Shown: positions 45,168-55,620 of the stretch, in pieces
Position numbering within the stretch: the stretch's first letter is position 1
Layout: each line of letters starts with the position of its first letter
Notes under the pieces: generated by a model
The model's input: the letters and a program-made list of their open reading frames with translations, nothing else
Told to the model about the DNA's origin: nothing
Databases searched by the model: none
Translations under genes and position numbers: made by a program
Source of the DNA: Delphinus delphis
Taxonomy: Eukaryota > Chordata > Mammalia > Artiodactyla > Delphinidae
Direction: 5' to 3'
Assembly (NCBI RefSeq): GCF_949987515.2
Contig: NC_082687.1
Span: 19,266,148-19,330,147, forward strand
Length of the DNA stretch: 64,000 nt

Positions 45168-48100
45168 TATGTCCATGCCACTCTCTCACTTTGTCCCAGC
45201 TTACCCTTCCCCCTCCCCGTGTCCTCAAGTCCATTCTCTACATCTGCATCTTTATTCCTGTCCTGCCCCTAGGTTCTTCAGAACCTTTTCTTTTTTTTTT
45301 TTTTAGATTCCATGTATAAGTGCTAGCATAAGGTATTTGTTTTTCTCTTTCTGACTTACTTCACTCTGTATGACAGATGCGAGGTCCATCCACCTCACTA
45401 CAAATAACTCAATTTCATTTCCGTTTATGACTGAGTAATATTCCATTGTATATATGTGCCACATCTTCTTTATCCATTCATCTGTCGATGGACACTTAGG
45501 TTGCTTCCATGTCCTGGCTATTGTAAATAGTGCTGCAATGAACATTGTGGTACATGACTCTTTTTGAATTCTGGTTTTCTCAGGGTATATGCCCAGTAGT
45601 GGGATTGCTGGGTCATATGGTAGTTCTATTTTTAGTTTTTTAAGGAACCTCCATACTCTTCTCCATAGTGGCTGTATCAATTTACATTCCCACCAATAGT
45701 GTAGGAGGGTTCCCTTATCTCCACACCCTCTCGAGCACTTACTGTTTGTAGATTTTTTCGATGATGGCCATTCTGACCAGTGTGAGGTGATACCTCATTG
45801 TAGTTTTGGTTTGCATTTATCTAATGATTAGTGATGTTGACCATCCTTTCATGTGTTTGTTAGCAATCTGTATAGCTTCTTTACGAGAAATGTCTATTTA
45901 GGTCTTCTGCCCATTTTTGGATTGGGTTGTTTGTTTTTTTGATATTGAGCTGCACGAGCTGCTTGTATATTTTGGAGATTAATCCTTTGTCAGTTGCTTC
46001 ATTTACAAATATTTTCTCCCATTCTGAGGGTTGTCTTTTGGTCTTGTTTATGGTTTCCTTTGCTGTGCAAAAGATTTTAAGTTTCATTGGGTCCCACTTG
46101 TTTATTTTTGTTTTTATTTCCATTTCTCTGGGAGGTGGGTCAAAAAGGATCTTGCTGTGATTTATGTCATAGAGTGTACTGCCTATGTTTTCCTCTAAGA
46201 GTTTTATAGTGTCTGGCCTTATGTTAAGTCTTTAATCCATTTTGAGTTTATTTTTGTTTATGGTGTTAGGAAGTGTTCTAATTTCATTCTTTTACATGTA
46301 GCTGTCCAGTTTTCCCAGCACCACTTATTGAAGAGGCTGTCTTTTCTCCGTTGTATATTCTTGCCTTCTTTGTCAAAGATAAGGTGACCATATGTGCATG
46401 GGTTTATCACTGGGCTTTCTATCCTGTCCCATTGGTCTATATTTCTGTTTTTGTGGCAGCACTATACTGTTTTGATTATTGTAGCTCTGTAGTATTGTCC
46501 GAAGTCCATCAGCCTGACTCCTCCAGCTCCGTTTTTCTTTCTGAAGATTGCTTTGGCTCTTCGGGGTCTTTTGTGTTCCCACACAATTGTGAAATTTTTT
46601 GTTCTAGTTCTGTGAAAAATGCCATTGGTAGTTTGATACGGATTGCACTGAAAGTGTAGATTGCTTTGAATAGTATTGTCATTTTCACAGTGTTGATCCT
46701 TCCAGTCCAAGAACATGGTATATGTCTCCATCTATTTGTATCATCTTTAATTTCTTTCATCAGTGTCTTATAGTTTTCTGCATACAGGTCTTTTGTCTCC
46801 TTAGGTAGGTTTATTCCAAGGTATTTTATTCTTTTTGTTGCAGTGGTAAATGGGAGTATTTCCTTAATTTCTCTTTCAGATTTTTCATCATTAGTGTATA
46901 GGAATGAAAGAGGTTTCTGTGCATTAATTTTGTAACCAGCTACTTTACCAAATTCATTGATTAGCTCTAGTAGTTTTCTGGCAGCATCTTTAGGATTCTC
47001 AATGTATAGTTTCATGTCTTGTGCAAACAGTGACAGCTTTACTTCTTTTTTTCCGATTTGGATTCTTTTTATTTCTTTTTCTACTCTGATTGCTGTGGCT
47101 AAAAGTTCAAAACCTATGTTGAATAATACTGGTGAGAGTGGGCAACCTTGTCTTGTTCCTCGTCTTAGTGGAAATGGTTTCAGTTTTTCACCTCTGAGAG
47201 AGATGTTGGCTTTGGGTTTGTCATATATGGCTTTTATTATGATGAGGTAGGTTCCCTCTATGCCTACTTTCTGGAGAGTTTTTATCGTAAATGGGTGTTG
47301 AATTTTGTTGAAAGCTTTTTCTGTATATATTGAGATGATCATATGGTTTTTATCCTTCAATTTGTTAATATGGTGTATTACATTGATTGATTTGCATATA
47401 CTGAAGAACGCTTGCATTCCTGGAATAAACCCCACTTGATCATGGTGTATGATCCTTTTAATATGCTGTTGGATTCTGTTTGCTAGTATTTTGTTGAGGA
47501 TTTTTGCATCTATGTTCATCAGTGATATTGGCCTGTAGTTTTCTTTTTGTGACATCTTTGTCTTGTTTTGGTATCAGGGTGATGGTGGCCTTGTAGAATG
47601 ACTTTGGGAGTGTTCCTCTCTCTGCTATATTTTGGAAGAGTTTCAGAAGGATAGGTGTTAGCTCTTCTCTAAATGTTTGATAGAACTCACCTGTAAAGCC
47701 ATCAGGTCCTGGGCTGTTGTTTGTTGGAAGATTTTTAATCACAGTTTCAATTTCAGTGCTTGTGATACATCTGCTTATATTTTCTGTTTCTTCTTGTAGT
47801 CTTGGAAGGTTGTGGTTTTCTAAGAGTTTGTCCATTTCTTCTAGGTTGTCCATTTTATTGGCATATAGTTGCTTGTAGGAATCTCTCATGATCCTTTGTA
47901 TTTCTGCAGTTCAGTTGTTACTTCTCCTTTTTTCATTTCTGATTCTGTTGATTTGAGTCTTCTCCCTTTTTTTCCTGATGAGTCTGGCTAATGGTTTATC
48001 AATTTTGTTTATCTTCTCAAAGAACCAGCTTTTACTTTTATTGATCTTTGCTATCGTTTCCTTCATTTCTTTTTCATTTATTTCTGATCTGATCCTTATT

Positions 48101-49096
48101 ATTTCTTTCCTTATGCTAACTTTGGGGTTTTTTTGTTCTTCTTTCTCTAATTGCTTTATGTGTGGTTAAATTGTTTATTTGGGACATTTCTTGTTTCTTG
48201 AAGTAGGATAGTATTGCTATAAACTTCCCTCTTAGAACTGCTTTTGCCTCATCCCATGTGTTCCGGGTCATCGTGTTTTCCTTGTCATTTGTTTCTAGGT
48301 AGTCTTTGATTTCCTTTTTGATTTCTTCAGTGATCTCTTGGTTATTTAGTCGCGTATTGTTTAGCCTCCATGTGTTTGTATTTTTTACCGTTTTTTTTCC
48401 TGTAATTAACGTCTAGTCTCATAGCGTTGTGGTCAGAAAAGATACTTGATACGATTTCAATTTTCTTATATTTATCAAAGCTTGATTTGTGACCTGAGAT
48501 ATGATCTATCCTGGAGAATGTTCCATGAGCAATTGCGAAGAAGTTTTTTCTGTTGTTTTTGGATGGAATGTCCTATAAATATCAATTAAGTCCATCTTGT
48601 CTAATGTATCATTTAAAGCTTGTGTTTCCTTATATAATTTCATTTTGGTTGATATGTCCATTGGTGAAAGTGGGGTTTTAATGTCCCCTACTATGATTGT
48701 GTTACTGTCGATTTCCCCTGTTATGGCTGTTAGCATTTGCCTTATGTATTGAGGAGTTCCTATGTTGGGTGCATAAATATTTATAATTGCTATATCTTCT
48801 CCTTGGCTTAATCCCTTGATCATTATATAATGTCCTTCTTTATCTCTTATAATAGTCTTTGTTTTAAAGTCTATTTTGTCTGATATGAGAATTGCTACTC
48901 CAGTTGTCTTTTGATTTCCATTTGCATGGAATATCTTTTTCCATCCCCTTACTTTCAGTTTGTATGTGTCCCTAGGTCTGAAGTGGGTCTCCTGTAGACA
49001 GCATATATATGGGTCTTGTTTCTGTATCCATTCAGGCAGTCTATGTCTTTTGTTGGAGCATTTAATCTATTTACATTTAAGGTAATTATCGATATC
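45168..49096 (-). mobile_element. Large L1, missing both ends
   Basis: Reverse L1 of about 3.9 kb matching 24236-28165 of the full-length copy throughout. The left edge starts inside the 3'UTR (ATATGTCCATGCCACTCTC), about 240 bases short of the normal 3' end, with no poly(T). The right edge stops at GGTAATTATCGATAT in the ORF1-ORF2 spacer. No target duplication was found. The 3' end was therefore lost later, by deletion or rearrangement, rather than by the insertion process. Confidence 0.93.
45303..49040 (-). pseudogene. ORF2p: L1 ORF2, broken, catalytic aspartates lost
   Basis: Open pieces in 5'-3' order are the endonuclease part (48823-48506, NIYAPN, GDIKTP), the RT N-terminal part (47889-47458, [15 protein letters not shown]), the RT core (47555-46509, 348 codons), a piece at 46123-45881 and the C-terminal part (45680-45303, to a natural-looking end). 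In the RT core the motif A aspartate is replaced (IYTEKAF, residues 76-82) and the metal-binding pair reads FAQD instead of FADD (residues 177-180). So this copy has lost both catalytic motifs as well as its frame. It is more decayed than the 24-31 kb copy. Confidence 0.92.
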
Positions 49097-49493
49097 TACA
49101 GACCAGTAGAAACTTTACTGGAAACAAAACTCAACTTCTTACTAGAGCTTTCTTTTGTTAAAAGAAGTCTGAAAAACACCTTGTGAGCACACACTAATGT
49201 CTAGTTTGTAAATAAAGTATATGTAATAATTTCTCAAAAGGCTGTTAGCGTCAGTCCAATAAAAGATGCCTCATTCTTGCACTGGACACAAAAGATGATG
49301 TTCCTTGGAAATTTTCCAGGTAAACTAGTTTGGAATTATGGGAAGGGCTTTCATGGCGTTAATAATACCTCCTGTTAATTCCAGGAAAGACACATTTCCC
49401 AGCTACCTCTCACCTGGCTCATCTCAAGCACATTTTTTTCCTGAATTTCTAATTTAAGTAATTTCTTTCAAATATTTGTATGCAGCACATACA
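49097..49493. other. Non-coding DNA
   Basis: Nothing recognised between the L1 and the following SINE. Confidence 0.45.
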
Positions 49494-49698
49494 AATGCTT
49501 ATGATAGGGACTTCCCTGGTGGTACAGCGGTTAAGACTCCACGCTCCCAGTGCAGGGAGCCCAGGTTCGATTCCTGGTCAGGGAACTAGATCCCGCATCC
49601 CACAACTAAGAGCCTGCATGCTGCAACTAAAGATCCTGTGTGCCGCATCTAAGACCCAGCACAGCCAAATAAATAAATATTTTTTAATGCTTATGATA
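49494..49698 (+). mobile_element. CHR-type SINE, diverged subfamily, with target duplication
   Basis: Forward copy at 49507-49685: GGGACTTCCCTGGTGGTACAGCGG, CCCAGGTTCGATTCCTGGTC (a good tRNA B box), then a 3' part with CACAACTAAGAGCCTGC and GCAACTAAAGATCCTG units ending in AGCCAAATAAATAAATA. AATGCTTATGATA at 49494 and 49686 is a perfect duplication. The body differs from both the short and the long CHR copies in this window. Confidence 0.9.
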
Positions 49699-51204
49699 TA
49701 ATAGTGAAAGAAAAATAAAATTCAATCTCTGCTATGATTTCAGATTATTTACAATTCTGCCTGAATAAGGATTAAAAGGACTAAAAGAGAGCATGGCAAG
49801 TCCCCTGGGATATAGAAGATTATCAGTAGACATTGATGAGTGAACTATTAATGCACACAAAAAAAGAAACAATGGTAAATTGACTATACTTAAATAAAAC
49901 ATATATATATATATATAATAGTTAGAATGGTGATATTGTTGATAAAAGTATTCAGTTTTCTTCTAAATATTATATTTATAAAATAAGTTAAAAATCAATT
50001 GGTTGGATGACATCGTTATTAAAACCCTTTATCTTCTTTATAACTTCACCCTTTTCCACACCAGAGCTGTTTTTATCCCTTTTATGGACAGTCTCTAGTG
50101 ATAGAAAAGCAGATCCAAGCACTGGAAGTGTGAGAGGTGTTCAGCTGATGGACAGAATACCACATATATATCACTGCATTCTCAAATTCAATATTGGCCA
50201 ATAGGATGGCCTGATTAAGGGACTATGTGATATGTTTCCAAAGAATTTTAGTCCCCCCAAATACCTGTAATTTAATACTGATGCTTCAATTTTATAGATG
50301 TGTTCTATTATTTAAGGCTTGGCCCCAAATGAATGCAAATACCTGGAGAAATAATACTTCAGGAATTCTTGGTCTTTGGAACGTTAGTGTAAATCATTTG
50401 GGTGAAGGAGAGAAAGAGAGCATGAGGATTCTGGGGGTGGAACTGGGTTTAGGAGAGGATATGTTGAAGGGAGAAAGTGGTGAAGGAAGGAGAGGAGAGA
50501 AGGCTAAGTGCCACTTCCCAGGTTCTTCCCAGAGTTCAGTCTGCTTCCAAGAAGAGTGAGTTTTATGGCTGGGTTGCTGGTGGGACCTGGAAAGGTGTTG
50601 CCACCATAGTTCAGTTGGTGAGAATATGATCAGGGATTTACAGTTGGGATGCAGCTGTGATTGGGGGTGAAAACGGTCATGTCCAAAATGCCTCGTGGTC
50701 TGTGAGATTCCTGAGCCAGTAGTGAGTCCATTGAGGGATTAGGACTTTATACATTTTCAGATGGGATTTGCAGTCATAATATGAAGGCAGGATCACAGCA
50801 CAGCTGTTAAGAGAGTACTAGGAGAATATTAAGATCAAATGTCAGGGCTTTTAATACCATTTTCTGCTACAGATTATGAATCTACAAATTCCTAACCCTT
50901 CATTCTCAATAACAAAAGAAATGTCTTTGGTATTAATTGCAAGGTTTTGATTGTGCGTTACTACACAGTCTCAAAGCAATCCAAATTGTTTTCTTCTGGT
51001 GATCATTAATCTGGACTTCCTTTTTAATGATAAACATTTTACTATTAAACAAACAGTATGTTGGCTTTACTTGTGAGAAGTTTATACTTACCTGCTTAAT
51101 TAATTATGTAACTGACCCTTGTTTGAAGTAATCAAAAATGAGACACAGACAGAACTCACACACCAAGGAGCCTGTAATAGTTGTGTTCCTGGGTTTAAAG
51201 AAAG
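49699..51204. other. Non-coding DNA with a short (AT)n
   Basis: An (AT)10-like run lies at 49898-49918. No gene or clear element seen. Open frames at 50007-50559 have no family resemblance. Confidence 0.45.
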
Positions 51205-51211
51205 TGAGTGA

Positions 51212-51212
<1 letters not shown>

Positions 51213-51272
<60 letters not shown>

Positions 51273-51280
51273 CGAGAGAG
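51213..51280 (+). repeat. (TG)n then (GA)n compound microsatellite
   Basis: About 22 TG units run directly into about 12 GA units with one GC interruption. Such a compound array is often polymorphic; the GA part can form triplex DNA. Confidence 0.95.
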
Positions 51281-51485
51281 CATGCATTCACATATGCATG
51301 CATAAGTGTGGCTACTAGGGTGAGAAAACAAGACAGGTGTAATATATAGTAACATTTTTAAGTATTTACCATGTACCAGACATTGTTAGGTAAGTACCAT
51401 TATTTTTTCTATTTCCTAGCTTATGAAACTGAACAGTTACATGAATATGTTTTTTTCTTTTAAACTATAGAAAATGAGAGATTAA

Positions 51486-51723
51486 AACAAAAGAAATAGG
51501 GCTTCCCTGGTGGCGCAGTGGTTGAGAGTCCGCCTGCTGATGCAGGGGGCGCGGGTTCGTGCCCCGGTCCGGGGGGGTCCCGCGTGCAGCGGAGCGGCTG
51601 GGCCGGTGAGCCATGGCCACTGGGTCTGTGCGTCCGGAGCCTGTGCTCCGTGACGGGAGAGGCCGCAGAGGTGAGAGGTCCGTGTACCCCCAAAAAACAA
51701 AACAAAACTAAACAAGAGAAATA
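51486..51723 (+). mobile_element. CHR-2-type SINE, GC-rich copy with target duplication
   Basis: Forward copy at 51499-51710: AGGGCTTCCCTGGTGGCGCAG, GGGGGCGCGGGTTCGTGCCC, GGTCCGGGGGGGTCCCGCG, GAGAGGTCCGTGTACCCCC and a tail of CAAAAAACAAAACAAAAC. AACAAAAGAAATA (51486) and AACAAGAGAAATA (51711) are the duplication with one change. It has private changes such as GTGACGGGAGAGGCCGCAGAGG. Confidence 0.93.
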
Positions 51724-52240
51724 AGAAGGGAAAGGGAGCACCAATTCTGTCATGTCCTGTCTTTTTCAGAACTGTGTTTAAGCATGATAAAATGAAAGCA
51801 GACAGATTTTCTGGGAGCAGTAACCCTTCCCATGGTCAATATTGGAAAATTAGGTGAGCTATAAATGGATGTTGAATTGCAGGTTGACTTCTTTATCCAT
51901 TTTATTTGAATCTCACAAATTGTTTGATGGTTGTTTATTTTCTTTGTAGTAGATGGTATTGTTATGACATGACGTTGAAATCCATACCAACTGAGAATGT
52001 TGTTTATAATCATGATATTTTTTAATAGAAATAGCCCAGAAAGGGTCTGAAATAAGGGACATATTGCTTTTATAGGCAAAAGAGCACCGTGTGTTAACGT
52101 AGAGCTACATTAAAAAATTACACCCCCAGACTTTGTGTCAGTTCCGAAAATGGGGCATTCAGTGAATAAATTTTGCTATTCCTTATCAAACAAGCAAGTA
52201 CATAATCAGTTTGATTCCATTTCACATGCACAACACATAG

Positions 52241-52242
<2 letters not shown>
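51724..52242. other. Non-coding DNA
   Basis: Nothing recognised. Confidence 0.45.

Positions 52243-52308
<66 letters not shown>
52243..52308. repeat. (CA)n microsatellite, about 32 units, uninterrupted
   Basis: A pure CA run of about 65 bases. Uninterrupted arrays of this length usually vary in length between individuals and can adopt Z-DNA. Confidence 0.97.
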
Positions 52309-52309
<1 letters not shown>

Positions 52310-53224
52310 GCAAAAAAGACTATACCAAAAAATACTAAGTGGTTATTGCTGAGTGGTGAATTGATTTGTTTTCCTCTTTTTGATTGACTTTTTAAAACTG
52401 TCCACAAAAAAAAACAGGCCCCCATTTGCAATAAGAAAACTTATAGAAGTCAGTTTTAACCAATGTTTATCACACTGCTTTCAAATAAATGGTATTGTAC
52501 TCAGATCTTTGTAGAAGATACAATAATGTATTAGGGAGGCTCCTGACCTGTAGAAATTATTTATTGTGGAGATAGGCGTAAAAAATGAAGACCGTATGCT
52601 AGTGTCACAGATACTGATTTCTTAATAGGAAAGCGATCCCGAAGAGTTGTGTTGTTCAGGGGAGACTGAAAAGAGAAATAAAGAGATCAGACTGGCGTTA
52701 AAAGCTAGGTCCCGTCCAAGGGGACATGTGAATAGGAGGCCAGAATTTCCTGCGGGATGTAATGGCTTCCGTAAAAACATAGAGATTAGAAAGTACTATA
52801 TTTATTTGAAGCTCAGAGATGAGATTAGTGGTGAAGATAAACAGTAAGATTGGTCCCCATATGGTAGCCCTTGAAAGTCAGATTAATATCTTCTCAGGGC
52901 AACCTCTTTAAATACTTCTAACAAGCCCTTTTCACAGGGCACAGAAGCCACATAAGGCAATCCCAAAGTCTCAGAAGAGATTCCATGCTCCACTCCCCCA
53001 TTCATTTTGAATTTTGTCCTTCATCCTATCTTTTTGCCATGCCTGTTTGATATTAACGTCTTGATTTCAAATTGTCTAATTTGTTTTCATCTGTAACTTC
53101 TTCAAGATACTGTTTCTTGAAACCTAAAGGCACCACAGGTTAGCAGTGCCATGCCCTCAGGACTATAACATACTGTGCGCCTGCCGAAGCCTCATTTCAT
53201 CCTGGCATGCACTTGCCAAAGGAA
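52309..53224. other. Non-coding DNA
   Basis: No gene or clear repeat seen. Confidence 0.45.
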
Positions 53225-53745
53225 GAAGATAAGAAAATTTGTTATTTTTTGCTATGTAATAAAATACCCCAAGGCTTAGGAGCTTAAAACAACAAATATT
53301 TATTATGACACCAGTTTCTGGGGGTCAGGAATCTGGGAGTGTCTTGGCTGGGTCGTTGTGGCTCAGGTCTCTTAGGCTGCAGGTGTTGACTGCCGTCTCT
53401 GAGGACTTCGATGAGGGCTGAAGGATCTGCTTTCAAGCCCATTCAAGTGGCCGTTGGCAGGAGCTTCGTTTCCTTGCTATGGGAGCCTCTTTCTAAGGCT
53501 GCTCACAAGTTGATGTCCCCCAAAACAAATGATCCAAGAGTGAGGGAAAAAAAGCCACCAAGGTGAAAGCCACAATGTCTTTTACAACCTAATCTCAGAA
53601 TTGACATATTACCACCTCTATCTTTTTCTGTGGTCACAAATCCCTGGAACAGCATAGGAGGGAACTACACAAGACTGTGAATACCCGGAGGTGAGGATCA
53701 TGGGGGACCATCATGGAGTCTGGCTACCATGGATAGTTAGGTAAT
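53225..53745 (+). mobile_element. Ancient interspersed repeat, family not resolved
   Basis: TGCTATGTAATAAAATACCCC, AGGAGCTTAAAACAACAAAT, a ATTTATTATGACACC block, GTCAGGAATCTGGGAGTG, CTTTTACAACCTAATCTCAG and GTGGTCACAAATCCCTGG recur in this order in many mammalian genomes. The family name is not certain to me. Confidence 0.65.
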
Positions 53746-55409
53746 GTTTCTGAATCATATTATGGTATAAACAGATGATTTACGAAGATGAGTTTGACAG
53801 CTACATGCACCATATTTGTGCATTTAACATGATGAAATGGGATCGTTAAAAAAAACAGATCTGGTCTCTTTGGCATTATTTAGTTACACTGAGAGACACA
53901 TACTTCCTTGAAATACCCATTTCCAAAAGAATGGCACAATGCTATAGGCTGAAATCCCAGTTATGAAGCAAGACCTACATTGTGAAGTCTTTGTGAGCAG
54001 AGAGCTCTTCAGTGCCCCTGAGGTTGGGCAGACTCTCTTGGGAACATGGAGCAGAAGTGTGGGGTTACCGCATAGCCCCTGGAAGCATGCACTACTTCAG
54101 AGCTCCAAGCCAGGGGTCCAGACTCTCCCCTGCTGTGTGACTCTTAAGTCACACTTTCTGGCTATCTGATAAGTAACTTGAGTGCATTGGAGTAGATAAA
54201 ACATTTTAATTCTCTAACAACTTGGGATGTCTTCCCTCTCTTCTCATCTAATGGTCTTTGAGGCAGAAGATTGGTCCCTGCAGAGTTTTGGCAACACAAT
54301 CATGCACGCTGGAGGGCTGATAACCGGTGATTAGCCTGCCCTGGTTATTCTTTTGGCTGATGAGTTTAATCATCTTTTCTATGATTTCTGGAAATTTTCA
54401 AGGATGTGTGCATCCCAATCCAATTCCCAATTCCCACCTCAATCTGATTAGCATGTTCTTCTGTGACAGGGTTGATCCCTCCATCCAAGATCAGCACAGG
54501 GATGGACCAAAAGTTCTTTTCTGTGATTCCCCCAAAGCCTGCAGGACAAGCAGTATGCAACATGTAGTTTTCAGGAGGTTATTTAATGGGGCGGGGGAAC
54601 AGGTGCTACTGTCAGCCATCGCATAGCAGAGAAGACAATTTAAGATGTAAAATTTTTCTTAAAGAATTCTGCAGGGATTTCTACTACTAAGGATACTCTG
54701 ACTGCAGTCTCCTACCATGTTGCTGGGCTTATTTTCTTTCCAGCTGTGGCACCATTCTCACTTCTGCTTTACCTGTTGTTATTATTCTGAAGTTCTTGAT
54801 GCCTCATCCCCTCCCCTCCCTCCCCAACCCCACATTCATTGTACTTTTATTCTATATTCTCCTTCAAGACAATGCAAGGGAGACTTCTTTCGTACCCAAA
54901 GCAGCCACCAAGGTTCTTTTTCCTAAACAAAAGGCCATTTCTTCTCATATGAACTAGAGCATTCCCAAGTATGCGGAAATCCAACACAATCCACACGTGT
55001 ATTACAGATCAAATTTTCTTCATTCCCAAATGCAATATAAAAGCATGAAATTACAGGTAGAATATTAAGATAAATATGGTTATTGCTCCATTATTTCTGA
55101 CACTGGTACTTAAATGCTATTATTTTATTTTATTAATAATAATGTATTTAAACTACTCAAGTTCATTGGAGGTATAGCACTTTAAACATTGTACCTAGTT
55201 TGTTTGATAAAAATAAGCCTTTCTAACAGTTGACAACTCATGTAACTGCAAGTACCTAACAACTTATTCCTGTTTTGAATAATCATGCATTATTACTTTA
55301 AATACAGTGAAAGTCACTCAAAAGGAGGTAATTGGCAGTGAAATGTCATAGTACAGGTTTTTATCATTTGTTACAATAGTTCTTTTAAATGTGCAGTCAC
55401 CTGTTAATA
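53746..55409. other. Non-coding DNA
   Basis: No gene recognised. The minus-strand open frame at 54366-54563 was considered and not accepted. Confidence 0.45.
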
Positions 55410-55620
55410 TATAGCATTTATTCAGTACATTTCATTTTCAAAATACTTCATCCATATGAATTAATTTATTTCCATAAGCACTTCAGTGAAACATGAGACA
55501 TATCCTCTTTTCCAGGTGGGAGTTATGAAACAGAGATAAACTGCCTAACATCATACAAAGAGAGAATTAGGACAAAGATAGAAGACTTTCTACTGTATTC
55601 TAACCTCGCTTATTATAATA
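55410..55620 (-). mobile_element. MIR SINE, reverse, decayed
   Basis: GCATTTATTCAGTACATTTC, AATTAATTTATTTCCATAAG, CCAGGTGGGAGTTATGAAAC and ACTGCCTAACATCATACAAAG follow a reverse MIR order. Confidence 0.55.

Noticed and set aside
49507..49590. Possible tRNA gene in the SINE head (good B box GGTTCGATTCC)
   Set aside because: The sequence continues into a SINE body and A-rich tail and is flanked by a target duplication; it is a tRNA-derived retroposon without a cloverleaf 3' half.
51100..52431. Open frames made of repeated His-Thr or Cys-Val residues
   Set aside because: They are translations of (CA)n and (TG)n microsatellites.
54366..54563. Minus-strand frame of 65 codons with a protein-like composition
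   Set aside because: No motif or family was recognised, no start or splice context supports it, and it is short enough to occur by chance.
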